From Fusobacterium varium (GTDB taxonomy: Bacteria; Fusobacteriota; Fusobacteriia; Fusobacteriales; Fusobacteriaceae), in NCBI GenBank assembly GCA_021531615.1, contig JADYUE010000007.1:1-64000 (forward strand): a stretch of DNA of 64,000 bases, in the 5' to 3' direction. The position numbers and the translations under genes are program-made. Below, one piece after another: positions 32,756 through 43,092 of this stretch (position 1 is its first letter; every line of letters begins with the position of its first letter). The notes under the pieces are model-generated. The model saw only the letters and a program-made list of their open reading frames with translations. It did no database searches and was not told where the DNA came from.

Positions 32756-34111
32756 ATGAATTTTGTTTTAGCTATTTTAGTAATTATAGCTGTTGGATAT
32801 TTCATAGTAAAGAAGTATCAAGCACAAGGGGTTTTACTTATTGGAGGAGCTATTCTTCTACTTGGGGGAATACTATTAAATGACTCACCTGTTATGGCAA
32901 AAAGTGCTACTGGATCACTTTATCTTGATATTTTCTCTCAATTGAGTAAAAACTTTATAAAGACATCTGGAAGCTTAGGATTAGCTATTATGATAGTTTC
33001 AGCTTTTGCTAAATATATGGACCATATAGGAGCTAGTACTGCTCTAGTAAAGCTATCTATTAAACCACTTCAAAAATTAAATTCACCATATATAGTTCTT
33101 GCACTTTCTTATGTTATAGGGCAAATACTAAATGTATTTATTCCAAGTGCTTCAGGATTAGGGGTACTATTGATGGTTACTGTATATCCAATAGTTGTAT
33201 CATTAGGAGTATCTTCATTAGCAGCAACAGCAGTAATTGGAACTTCAGCTTGTCTTGATTTAGGACCAGCTTCTGGAAATGCTGTTCTTGCTTCAAAAAC
33301 TGCTGAAATGGATGCAGCTCTTTATTTTGCTAACTATCAAATTCCAGTAGCAATAGCAACAGTAATAGTAATCACAATTTTACACTATTTTGTAAATAAA
33401 AAAATGGATAGTAAATTAGAGGTTGCAGAGAGCAAAGCTGATCTAGAAAGCAAAGAAGAGGATAAACAAGTACCTAAATTCTATGCTTTTCTACCAATTA
33501 TTCCATTATTAATCATACTTATGTTCAGTCCATTAACTGGAAGCAGCATTAAAATAGGTGTTGTTGAAGCTATGTTTATGAGTATCACTTTAAGTATGAT
33601 AATTGAAGGTGTTAGAAGAAGAGCATTCAAATCAACTTTAGCTGAGTTAAAAATAATATTTACAGCAATGGGAAGCCAATTTGCAAATGTTATCACACTA
33701 ATTGTTGCTGGAGAATTCTTTGCACTAGGACTTACTAAAATCGGAGTTATCTCTGCTCTAATAGATTCTACAAAATCAGCAGGGCTAGGGGCTCAACCAA
33801 TGATTTTAGTTATGACAGCAATAATAGTTGTATCTTCTATTTTAATGGGATCTGGAAATGCTCCATTCTTTGCCTTTGCAGCTCTTGCACCAGCAGTAGC
33901 AGCATCTGTTGACTTAAACCCGATAGTTATGCTTATGCCTATGCAACTTTCAGCAGGAATTGCAAGAAGTGTATCACCTATAACAGCAGTAATAGTTGCA
34001 GTAGCAGGAATTTCAGGAGTATCTCCATTTGATGTTGTAAAAAGAACAGCTATTCCTATGCTTGGAGGACTTATTACAGTTGTAATTACAAATATGGTAT
34101 TATTTGGGTAA
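32756..34111 (+). CDS. dcuC: DcuC-family C4-dicarboxylate carrier
   Basis: The 451-residue protein has about twelve hydrophobic helices and DcuC features such as LNVFIPSASGLGVLLMVTVYP (in two parts around residue 125) and SSILMGSGNAPFFAFAALAP (about 360). DcuC carriers exchange fumarate for succinate or export succinate in anaerobes. ATG at 32756 follows GGGGG. Position right after frdBA suggests it supplies fumarate or exports succinate for the Frd-Hdr-Flx system. A fine-grained substrate call is inference. Confidence 0.85.
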   Translation: MNFVLAILVIIAVGYFIVKKYQAQGVLLIGGAILLLGGILLNDSPVMAKSATGSLYLDIFSQLSKNFIKTSGSLGLAIMIVSAFAKYMDHIGASTALVKLSIKPLQKLNSPYIVLALSYVIGQILNVFIPSASGLGVLLMVTVYPIVVSLGVSSLAATAVIGTSACLDLGPASGNAVLASKTAEMDAALYFANYQIPVAIATVIVITILHYFVNKKMDSKLEVAESKADLESKEEDKQVPKFYAFLPIIPLLIILMFSPLTGSSIKIGVVEAMFMSITLSMIIEGVRRRAFKSTLAELKIIFTAMGSQFANVITLIVAGEFFALGLTKIGVISALIDSTKSAGLGAQPMILVMTAIIVVSSILMGSGNAPFFAFAALAPAVAASVDLNPIVMLMPMQLSAGIARSVSPITAVIVAVAGISGVSPFDVVKRTAIPMLGGLITVVITNMVLFG

Positions 34112-34138
34112 GATAAAAATATTTAGGGGGCAAAAAAT

Positions 34139-35254
34139 ATGGATATGAAAAAATTTTTATCAGATTTAGAAAGACTTGTAAATATTGATTGTGGAAGTAA
34201 TGTGCCAGAAGGAGTACAAGAGGTTACTGAAATATTTAAAAAAGAGTTAGAAAATGATTGGATAGTTGAAGTATACCCTCAAAATGATGGAAAAAATCCA
34301 GTATTAGTTGCTAAAAATAGAGATTCTGAAGATATAGATCTAATGTTTTTAGGACATAACGACACTGTTTTCCCTAGAGGAACTGTACCTGCTTGGTCAT
34401 ATAAGCTAGATGGAAATATAGCTACTGGAGCAGGGGTATATGATATGAAATCTGGTGTACTTTCTATGATAGAAGTTGCTAAAGAGTTTAAAAATGAAGA
34501 TATAACAATAGCTCTTGTAATGAATACAGATGAGGAGATAAGCTCACTACACTCAAGACCTATAATTGAAAAAATGGGAGCAAAGGCAAAATATGCAATG
34601 GTATTTGAACCTGCTCGTAAAAATGGAAATGCAGTTATTGAGAGAAAGGGACTTGTTAAATATAAAGTTGAGTTCTTTGGAAAAGCATCTCATGCTGGAA
34701 ACTATCCACAAGAGGGAATCAATGCAATAGTTGAAGCTGCTCATTGGGTAGGAGAGATCTCTAAACTTCATAACTGGGATATTAAAAACTCTCTAAATGT
34801 TGGACTTATTGAGGGTGGAGCAGGAGTTAATATTGTTCCTGACTATGCTTGTTTTAAATTTGAAGGAAGATCTCACCAAGTTGAATTCTTTGAAACTATA
34901 AGAAAGACTATGGAAGAACTTCAAGCTAATCCAAAAGTTGCTGGAATTAAAGTAAAAGTTGAAGAGATCGGTTATAGACCACCATTAGTACTTAATGATA
35001 AATCTGCACTTCTTCGTGATCTATTTGATGAAAGTAAAAAAGAGATGGGAATTAAATATGATTGGGAAGTTGCAGGAGGTTGCTCTGATGGAAACTTCTT
35101 AGGAGTTTTAGGAGTTGGAGTTGTAGATGCTGTTGGACCAGTTGGGGGAGAGGCTCATAGTAAAAATGAGTATCTAGATGTTTCAACTGTTGAAGAGAGA
35201 ATCAATCTTGCTAAAAGTGTAGTAAGAAAAATGATAGATAGAAAAATAATTTAA
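34139..35254 (+). CDS. M20-family metallopeptidase (carboxypeptidase G2-like)
   Basis: The 371-residue protein shows the di-zinc site of M20 peptidases: FLGHNDTVFPRGT (His/Asp), GVYDMKSGV, NTDEEISSLHSR (catalytic Glu) and GGEAHSKNEYLDV near the end. It is closest in pattern to glutamate carboxypeptidase-type enzymes, which release C-terminal glutamate or trim small peptides. It is 28 nt downstream of dcuC and probably co-transcribed, suggesting supply of amino acids or dicarboxylates. Substrate unknown. Confidence 0.85.
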   Translation: MDMKKFLSDLERLVNIDCGSNVPEGVQEVTEIFKKELENDWIVEVYPQNDGKNPVLVAKNRDSEDIDLMFLGHNDTVFPRGTVPAWSYKLDGNIATGAGVYDMKSGVLSMIEVAKEFKNEDITIALVMNTDEEISSLHSRPIIEKMGAKAKYAMVFEPARKNGNAVIERKGLVKYKVEFFGKASHAGNYPQEGINAIVEAAHWVGEISKLHNWDIKNSLNVGLIEGGAGVNIVPDYACFKFEGRSHQVEFFETIRKTMEELQANPKVAGIKVKVEEIGYRPPLVLNDKSALLRDLFDESKKEMGIKYDWEVAGGCSDGNFLGVLGVGVVDAVGPVGGEAHSKNEYLDVSTVEERINLAKSVVRKMIDRKII

Positions 35255-35258
35255 CAGA

Positions 35259-35292
35259 AAAAGCTGAAGAGAGTATTTCTCTTTGGCTTTTT
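35259..35292 (+). terminator. Terminator after the M20 peptidase
   Basis: AAAGC-tga-AGAGA...TCTCT-ttg-GCTTTTTT forms an imperfect stem with a T-run just after the stop codon. Confidence 0.65.
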
Positions 35293-35677
35293 TGCTATTT
35301 GTCAAATAGTGTTGATATTGGAAATATAAGTTTTAAAAACTGATCTTTAAAAGGTAATCTAGTATTGTGAAATTAAACTTTAAGCTAGATAATTTTTTTG
35401 TAGAATTTGGATAGCTGAGTAAATACCTTAATTTTTAATAACTATTTATAAATTCAATCCTTTTATACAAAAAATATACAATAATATTTAAAATAAACAT
35501 TTTATGACACTTTAATGACAATTATATATCTTATATTAAATATAATTAAGGTTCGGATTAAATCACTAAAAAACTATGTTTTAATGTAAAAAAAATGTAA
35601 ATTTATTTTTCTTATTGTCATTTTGTGTATAATATAGTATAGTTTAATAGGATAATAATGAAAAAAAGGTGATTATA
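35293..35677. other. AT-rich gene-free stretch upstream of glpP
   Basis: About 380 nt with no plausible gene. A promoter for glpP probably lies in TTGTCATTTTGTGTATAAT (35616-35634) followed by TATAGTATAG. The segment 35360-35420 (AGTATTGTGAAATTAAACTTTAAG) partly resembles 3350-3400, another intergenic stretch. Confidence 0.4.
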
Positions 35678-36238
35678 TTGAAACTTAGAGAACTTTTAGA
35701 GAGAAATCCAGTAATACCAGCTATAAAAAACGATACATACCTTGAAGAAGCTAAAAATAGCAGTAGTGAAGTTGTATTTGTTATTATGGCAAACCTTATT
35801 AATATTAAAGATATAGTTTCTGAATTAAAAAAAGCAGGTAAAATAGTTTTTGTCCATGTTGATATGATAGAGGGACTTTCTAGCTCTGCATATGGGGTGG
35901 AGTATATCATAGAAAATAGTGGACTAGATGGAATGATTACTACAAAACATAGTGTTGTAAGCATTGCAAATAAAAATAATATTCCTGTTATTCAAAGATT
36001 TTTTATTTTAGATTCTTTCTCCTTTAAGAATACACTTGTCCATATTCGTGAAAATAAACCAAGTGCTGTGGAAATTCTGCCAGGGATAATGCCAAAAATA
36101 ATAAGTAGAATAGAAAAAGCAGTTAGTATTCCAATTATAGCAGGAGGGTTAATTGACGAAAAAGAAGATGTTATCAATGCTCTAAAGGCTGGAGCTGTGG
36201 GTATATCTACAACTGACAAGAAACTTTGGGAAAGTTAG
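35678..36238 (+). CDS. glpP: GlpP, glycerol-responsive antiterminator
   Basis: GlpP binds nascent leader RNA and, with glycerol-3-phosphate, prevents termination upstream of glycerol genes. The 186-residue product (MKLRELLERNPVIPAIKN) contains FVHVDMIEGLSSSAYGVEYI, ITTKHSVVSIA, VEILPGIMPKIIS and the phosphate-binding IAGGLIDEKEDVINALKAGA. This is the full GlpP TIM-barrel pattern. TTG at 35678 after AGGTGA is preferred over the GTG at 35669. It sits directly before glpF, whose leader looks like its target. Confidence 0.93.
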   Translation: MKLRELLERNPVIPAIKNDTYLEEAKNSSSEVVFVIMANLINIKDIVSELKKAGKIVFVHVDMIEGLSSSAYGVEYIIENSGLDGMITTKHSVVSIANKNNIPVIQRFFILDSFSFKNTLVHIRENKPSAVEILPGIMPKIISRIEKAVSIPIIAGGLIDEKEDVINALKAGAVGISTTDKKLWES

Positions 36239-36268
36239 TATCAAAATAGTACTTTTTGAAAAAAATGG

Positions 36269-36384
36269 TTGACAAAGAACGGAAAAAGGAGTACTATTAT
36301 ATTAACTTAATAAGGCTTGGAGACGAGAGAAGCTTAGAAAAAATCTTTTATGAAATAGGAAAAGATTATTTTTAAGCTTTTTTT
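36269..36384 (+). promoter_or_regulatory. glpF promoter and antiterminator/terminator leader
   Basis: TTGACA (36269-36274) and TACTAT (36292-36297) are 17 nt apart. The leader can form AAGGCTT...AAGCTT (36312-36335, loop GGAGACGAGAG) or the terminator AAGCTTAG...TTTTTAAGCTT plus T-run (36330-36384). The two structures share AAGCTT and exclude each other. This is the classic GlpP-controlled layout, and glpP is next door. Confidence 0.8.
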
Positions 36385-36440
36385 ATTTGCAAGTGAAACT
36401 ATATAACCAGAAATTTTCAAAAGTATAAGGAGGATTTATT

Positions 36441-37193
36441 ATGGCACCAAGTTCAATGTATTTAGCAGAATTTATAGGAACAGCACTTCTATTATTACTA
36501 GGAAATGGAATCAATATGACTCTTAGCTTAAACAAAAGTTTTGGTAAAGGTGGAGGTTGGATCTGTACTTGTTTAGGATGGGGTATGGCAGTAACAATGT
36601 CAGCATATCTTACTGGTTGGGTAAGTGGAGCTCATCTTAATCCAGCACTTTCAATAGCACTTGCTATGACAGGAAGATTAGATCCAGCATTATTACCAGG
36701 ATATATAATTGCACAGATTCTTGGAGGAATAGTTGGAGCAACATTAGCATATTTAACTTATAAAAATCTAATGGATGAAGAGCCAGATGCAGGAACTAAA
36801 TTAGGAGTATTTGCAACTGGACCAGCTATTGATAACAAACCTTGGAATGTTGTAACAGAAGCTATAGGAACAACTATTCTTGTATTAGGAATATTAGCAA
36901 CTGGATATGGAGCAACAGGAAAGGCAATAGGAGATTCAGGAATTGGACCATTTATAGTAGGTATGCTTATTTTCTTAATTGGTACAGCAACAGGAGGAGC
37001 AACAGGATTTGCAATCAACCCAGCTAGAGACTTAGGACCTAGAATTGCACATGCTATTTTACCTATTAAAGGAAAAGGTGGATCAAACTGGGGATATGCT
37101 TGGGTACCAATTGTAGGACCTATCATTGGAGCAATATTAGGAGCTGTTATATTTGATGCATTTATTGGTGGATGCGTTGCTTGTGGATTATAA
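36441..37193 (+). CDS. glpF: Glycerol facilitator GlpF
   Basis: GlpF lets glycerol diffuse through the inner membrane. The 250-residue aquaglyceroporin has six helices and both pore motifs; the first NPA is in GAHLNPALSIAL (about 66) and the second is in FAINPARDLGPR (about 190), with the Asp after the second NPAR that marks glycerol channels. ATG at 36441 follows AAGGAGG. glpK follows after 180 nt. Confidence 0.94.
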   Translation: MAPSSMYLAEFIGTALLLLLGNGINMTLSLNKSFGKGGGWICTCLGWGMAVTMSAYLTGWVSGAHLNPALSIALAMTGRLDPALLPGYIIAQILGGIVGATLAYLTYKNLMDEEPDAGTKLGVFATGPAIDNKPWNVVTEAIGTTILVLGILATGYGATGKAIGDSGIGPFIVGMLIFLIGTATGGATGFAINPARDLGPRIAHAILPIKGKGGSNWGYAWVPIVGPIIGAILGAVIFDAFIGGCVACGL

Positions 37194-38883
<1,690 letters not shown>

Positions 38884-38905
38884 TATAAATAAACTATTAA
38901 AGGGC

Positions 38906-39020
38906 TTGACAAATTCCTATAGTTGAGAGATAATAAAGAAAAAAATATTTGACTAGAGATGATGTGGGTCAAGCAAAAGTGAGAGAAGATAAATTCCCTC
39001 TATTTGCTTGACCCTTTTTT
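38906..39020 (+). promoter_or_regulatory. glpA promoter and antiterminator/terminator leader
   Basis: TTGACA (38906-38911) and GATAAT (38929-38934) are 17 nt apart. The leader can pair TTGAC...GTCAA (38949-38972, purine-rich loop TAGAGATGATGTGG) or form the strong terminator GGGTCAAGCAAA...TTTGCTTGACCC plus T-run (38966-39020). The GGGTCAA segment is shared. It has the same logic as the glpF and dhaK leaders, so GlpP control is likely. Confidence 0.75.
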
Positions 39021-39037
39021 ATTAACAGGAGGCTAAG

Positions 39038-40468
39038 ATGGTAGATGTTGTAGTGATAGGAACTGGAATAATGGGAGCTTGTGTTGCTCGTGAACTGTCA
39101 AGATACAATTTGAATGTAGTTGTATTAGATAAAGAAAATGATGTATCTAACGGAACAAGTAAAGCAAACTCAGCTATTATACATGCTGGATATGATGCTG
39201 CTAATGGAACATTGATGGCAAAGTATAATGTACTTGGAAATGCTATGTTTGAAGATCTTTGTAAAGAGATAGAAGCACCATTTAAAAGAGTTGGATCATA
39301 TGTTCTAGCTTTTACAGAGGAGGAAAGACCACACCTAGAATTACTTTATGATAGAGGGGTAAAAAATGGTGTTCCTGGACTTGAAATTCTTGAGGGAGCA
39401 GAGGTTTTAAAAAGAGAACCTAACTTAAATCCTAATATAGTTGCAGCTCTTTATGCACCAACTGCTGGAATAGTAGGACCTTGGGAATTTGTAATAAAGA
39501 TGCTTGAAAATGCTGTTGAAAATGGTGTTGAAGTAAGATTAAATAGTAAAGTAGTGGATATTCAAAAAGTTGATGGTGGATATAAAGTAGTAACAGATAA
39601 AGAGGAAATTTTAACTAAGACAGTTATAAATGCAGCTGGTGTACATGCTGATGAGATAAATGATATGGTAAGTAAGAAACACTTTAACATTATTCCTAGA
39701 AAAGGAGAATATTTCTTATTGGATAAAGTTCAAGGAACATTAGTTAATAGTGTTATTTTCCAATGTCCAAGCAAAATGGGTAAAGGAATATTAGTATCTT
39801 GCACAGTTCATGGAAACCTTATTGCTGGACCAACTGCAACAGATGTAGAAAGTAAAGATGATGTAGGTAACACAATATCTGAAATGGATATGATTAGAAG
39901 AGAAGCTTTAAGAAGTGTACCAAGTGTAAACTTCAGAGATAATATAAGAAACTTTGCAGGACTTAGAGCAGAGGGAGATACAGGAGATTTCATTATTGGA
40001 GAGGCTGAAGATGCAGAGGGATTCTTCAATATTGCTGGAACTAAATCACCTGGACTTACATCAGCTCCTGCAATAGGTGTAGATGTGGCTAAAATGGTAG
40101 TTGAAAAGCTAGGAAATCCTACAAAGAAAGCTGAATTTAAGAAAAATAGACATCAAATTCACTTTATGAATTTAACTCCAGAAGAAAAAGCTGAAGTAAT
40201 AGCAAAAGATCCTAGATATGGAAGAATAATTTGTAGATGTGAAAGCATTACAGAGGGAGAAATTGTTGATGTTATCCATAGAACACTAGGAGCTAGAACA
40301 GTTGATGGTGTTAAGAAGAGATGTAGACCTGGAATGGGAAGATGTCAAGGTGGATTCTGTGGACCTAGAGTTCAAGAAATACTTGCTAGAGAGTTAGGAA
40401 AGAATTTAGATGAGATAGTTTTAGATAAAACAGGTGCTTATATTCTAACTGGAGAAACTAAAAAGTAG
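39038..40468 (+). CDS. glpA: FAD-dependent glycerol-3-phosphate dehydrogenase, GlpA-type
   Basis: This 476-residue flavoprotein oxidises glycerol-3-phosphate to dihydroxyacetone phosphate. It has VVVIGTGIMGACVARELSRY (FAD motif), a DAO domain, AGLRAEGDTGDFIIG, and a C-terminal BFD-like [2Fe-2S] domain (CRCESITEGEI...KKRCRPGMGRCQGGFCGP). This pairing of a DAO domain with an iron-sulfur tail is shared by GlpA and L-2-hydroxyglutarate oxidase-like proteins; location among glp genes favours GlpA. The next two genes complete the conserved trio. Confidence 0.88.
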   Translation: MVDVVVIGTGIMGACVARELSRYNLNVVVLDKENDVSNGTSKANSAIIHAGYDAANGTLMAKYNVLGNAMFEDLCKEIEAPFKRVGSYVLAFTEEERPHLELLYDRGVKNGVPGLEILEGAEVLKREPNLNPNIVAALYAPTAGIVGPWEFVIKMLENAVENGVEVRLNSKVVDIQKVDGGYKVVTDKEEILTKTVINAAGVHADEINDMVSKKHFNIIPRKGEYFLLDKVQGTLVNSVIFQCPSKMGKGILVSCTVHGNLIAGPTATDVESKDDVGNTISEMDMIRREALRSVPSVNFRDNIRNFAGLRAEGDTGDFIIGEAEDAEGFFNIAGTKSPGLTSAPAIGVDVAKMVVEKLGNPTKKAEFKKNRHQIHFMNLTPEEKAEVIAKDPRYGRIICRCESITEGEIVDVIHRTLGARTVDGVKKRCRPGMGRCQGGFCGPRVQEILARELGKNLDEIVLDKTGAYILTGETKK

Positions 40469-40480
40469 GAGGAACTTGCT

Positions 40481-41740
40481 ATGAAATATGATTTAGTAGT
40501 TATTGGAGGAGGTCCTGGAGGACTTGCAGCAGCTATTGAAGCTAAGAAAAATGGAATAGATAATATTCTTGTAATAGAGAGAGATAAAGAGTTAGGTGGA
40601 ATTTTACAACAATGTATCCACAATGGATTTGGATTACATGAGTTTAAAGAGGAGCTTACTGGACCAGAGTATGCTCAAAGATTTATTGAGAAACTTCTTG
40701 AAATGAATATAGAGTATAAATTAGATACTATGGTTCTTGATTTAACTGAAGATAAAAAAATCCATGCAATTAACAGCAAAGATGGATATATGGTAATTGA
40801 AGCTAAGGCTGTAATACTTGCTATGGGATGTAGAGAGAGAACTAGAGGGGCTATATCAATTCCTGGAGATAGACCATCAGGAGTGTTTACTGCTGGAGCT
40901 GCTCAAAGATTTATAAATATGGAAGGATACATGGTAGGTAAAAAGGTTCTTATCCTTGGATCTGGAGATATAGGACTTATAATGGCTAGAAGACTTACTC
41001 TTGAGGGAGCAGAGGTACAAGCTGTTGTTGAACTTATGCCATTCTCTGGTGGACTTACAAGAAATATAGTTCAATGTCTTGACGATTACAATATACCTCT
41101 ATATTTAAGTCATACAGTTATTGATGTAGTTGGAAAAGATAGATTAGAAAAGGTAGTTATTGCTAAAGTTGATGAAAATAGAAAACCTATTCCTGGAACT
41201 GAAAAAGAGTATGAGTGTGATACACTTCTACTATCAGTAGGATTGATTCCTGAAAATGATATTTCAAGAAAAACAGGACTTGAAATAGATAGAAGAACAA
41301 ATGGACTTATAGTAAATGAAATGATGGAAACAAGTGCAGAGGGAATATTTGCTTGTGGAAATGTTGTTCATGTACATGATCTTGTGGATTTTGTTAGTGC
41401 TGAAGCTAGAAAAGCTGGAGCAGCAGCAGCAAGATATATAAAAAATGAAGTTAAAGATGGAGAATACAAAGAAATCATAAATGGAAAGGGAATTACATAT
41501 ACAGTTCCTCAAAAATTCAGAGGTGAAAATATAGATAAAGCCCTTGAAATATTTATGAGAGTAAATAATATTTATAAAAATGTAAAACTTGAAGTTAAAG
41601 ATGAAGAGAAAGTATTGATGAGTTTAAATAAACAACATTTAGCTCCTGGAGAAATGGAAAAAGTAATGGTTCCTAAGAAGATTTTAGATACTATGGTAGG
41701 TAAGAGCTTAACTGTTGAAGTAACAGGTGGTGATAAATAA
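40481..41740 (+). CDS. FAD/NAD-dependent oxidoreductase partner of GlpA
   Basis: The 419-residue protein is a pyridine-nucleotide-disulfide-type flavoprotein: LVVIGGGPGGLAAAIEAKKN at the N-terminus, VILAMGCRERTRGA, VLILGSGDIGLIMARRL (second nucleotide site, about 153) and GIFACGNVVHVHDLVDFV. It lies 12 nt after glpA and overlaps the DUF1667 gene by 1 nt. It plausibly passes electrons from GlpA to NAD or another carrier. It is not the classical GlpB. Confidence 0.85.
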   Translation: MKYDLVVIGGGPGGLAAAIEAKKNGIDNILVIERDKELGGILQQCIHNGFGLHEFKEELTGPEYAQRFIEKLLEMNIEYKLDTMVLDLTEDKKIHAINSKDGYMVIEAKAVILAMGCRERTRGAISIPGDRPSGVFTAGAAQRFINMEGYMVGKKVLILGSGDIGLIMARRLTLEGAEVQAVVELMPFSGGLTRNIVQCLDDYNIPLYLSHTVIDVVGKDRLEKVVIAKVDENRKPIPGTEKEYECDTLLLSVGLIPENDISRKTGLEIDRRTNGLIVNEMMETSAEGIFACGNVVHVHDLVDFVSAEARKAGAAAARYIKNEVKDGEYKEIINGKGITYTVPQKFRGENIDKALEIFMRVNNIYKNVKLEVKDEEKVLMSLNKQHLAPGEMEKVMVPKKILDTMVGKSLTVEVTGGDK

Positions 41741-42084
41741 TGAAAAAAAATATGATATGTATAGTTTGTCCAATGGGATGTCATCTTACAGTTGATACTG
41801 AAACTCTTGAAGTAACTGGAAACACTTGCCCAAGAGGGGAAAAATATGGTAAAGAAGAGCTTACTGCACCTAAGAGAGTAATAACTTCTACTGTAAAAAT
41901 TAAAGGTGGAATTCATAATAGAGTATCTGTTAAAACAAATGATGCTATTCCTAAAGAATTAAACTTTAAATGTATGGAACTTTTGAAAGATGTAGAACTT
42001 GTTTCACCAGTAAAAAGAGGGGATGTTGTTATAAAAAATGTTCTTAATACTGGAGTAGATGTGGTTGTAACTAGAGATATGTAA
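41740..42084 (+). CDS. DUF1667 zinc/iron-sulfur-like protein of the glp operon
   Basis: The 114-residue protein starts MKKNMICIVCPMGCHLTVD and has GNTCPRGEKYGKEE, giving a CxxCxxxC plus C pattern suited to a metal or iron-sulfur cluster. DUF1667 proteins follow the GlpA/oxidoreductase pair in many anaerobes and are likely a third subunit. It overlaps the previous stop. Its precise role is not established. Confidence 0.88.
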   Translation: MKKNMICIVCPMGCHLTVDTETLEVTGNTCPRGEKYGKEELTAPKRVITSTVKIKGGIHNRVSVKTNDAIPKELNFKCMELLKDVELVSPVKRGDVVIKNVLNTGVDVVVTRDM

Positions 42085-42137
42085 TAGCAGATTTATATAT
42101 TTATTATTTCCCAATATAAGTAATAGTATATAACTAA

Positions 42138-42176
42138 AAGGGCTAGAATAGGGATATTCCTTACTCAGCCCTTTTT
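42138..42176. terminator. Bidirectional terminator between glp operon and msrC
   Basis: AAAAGGGCT...AGCCCTTTTT forms a stem flanked by A and T runs and serves the two convergent genes. Confidence 0.8.
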
Positions 42177-42186
42177 GAATTTATAA

Positions 42187-42690
42187 TTATATTAACTTGT
42201 TAAAATCTATATATTTTAACATAATCTCAACAGCTTTTTTTAAGATATCTCTTTCAAGAGTTGTAAATCTGCTTTGAATACCACTATCAATATCTAATAC
42301 TCCATATAAGATACCATCTTTAATTATAGGTAAAACAATTTCAGATTGAGATCTTACATCACAAGCTATATGCCCAGGAAATTCACACACATTGTCAACT
42401 ACTACTATCTCTCTTTTTTCAGCAGTATAACCACAAACTCCTTCACCTAATTTAATTCTTGTAGTGGCAGGCATTCCACAAAATGCTCCTAAAACAAGTT
42501 CATTTTCCTTGAAAAGATAAAAACCACTCCAGTTAATCTCCTTAAAAAAAGCATAGATTAAAGCTGAACTATTAGCTAAATTAGCAAGAGCATCTTTTTC
42601 ATTAGAAAGATAACTTTCTAGTTCCTCTAAAAAAATTTTATATCTTTCTTCAACAGTAAAATTTTTGTATAAATCAATATTAAATGCCAT
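42187..42690 (-). CDS. msrC: Free methionine-R-sulfoxide reductase (GAF domain)
   Basis: The 167-residue GAF-domain protein reduces free methionine-R-sulfoxide. It shows INWSGFYLFKENELVLGAFCG, GEGVCGYTAEKREIVVVDNV and FPGHIACDVRSQSEIVLPI, with the conserved cysteines of the fRMsr/YebR family. The start at 42690 (MAFNIDLYKN) has AAAGGGGG upstream; the longer frame lacks a ribosome site. Monocistronic and convergent with the glp operon. Confidence 0.9.
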   Translation of the reverse strand: MAFNIDLYKNFTVEERYKIFLEELESYLSNEKDALANLANSSALIYAFFKEINWSGFYLFKENELVLGAFCGMPATTRIKLGEGVCGYTAEKREIVVVDNVCEFPGHIACDVRSQSEIVLPIIKDGILYGVLDIDSGIQSRFTTLERDILKKAVEIMLKYIDFNKLI

Positions 42691-42862
42691 AATATCCCCC
42701 TTTAAAAATTTTATAGTATTATATAACAAAAAAATTTCATTGCCAAGAAAAAAATAAAATATTTTTTTAATTGTAAAATTTTATTTCTCTCTTTATTATT
42801 ATATAAGAGTATTAAATATATTTTTTAAATTTATATTTTATGTAAAAAGTTTAAAATTGCCC

Positions 42863-42891
42863 TTGACATAGTACTATTTATGAACTATACT
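42863..42891 (+). promoter_or_regulatory. Promoter of the crotonase/CoA-transferase operon
   Basis: TTGACA (42863-42868) and TATACT (42886-42891) are 17 nt apart. A leader of about 195 nt follows with no terminator that I can see. Confidence 0.7.
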
Positions 42892-43092
42892 CTACTAACA
42901 AATAAATCCTTTAATACATAATTTTTTAACTTAGTCACATCAGCGATATTTCAAAAAAGAACATATTTAATAGAGAAACCAAACAAATTAAGTTTATAGA
43001 AAATGAAGAATTTATACTTTTCAACCTTAGTTAAAAATGGTACCTACCATTAAAAATAAAAGGCTAATTACCTAAACAAAAGGGGGTCTATT

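Noticed and set aside
36758-37126. 122-codon minus-strand frame opposite glpF
   Set aside because: Proline- and isoleucine-rich product typical of an antisense shadow of a membrane protein; no start signal.
39038-40468. L-2-hydroxyglutarate oxidase instead of GlpA
   Set aside because: The fold is shared, but the gene sits between glpK and the oxidoreductase/DUF1667 pair behind a leader like that of glpF, which favours glycerol-3-phosphate oxidation.
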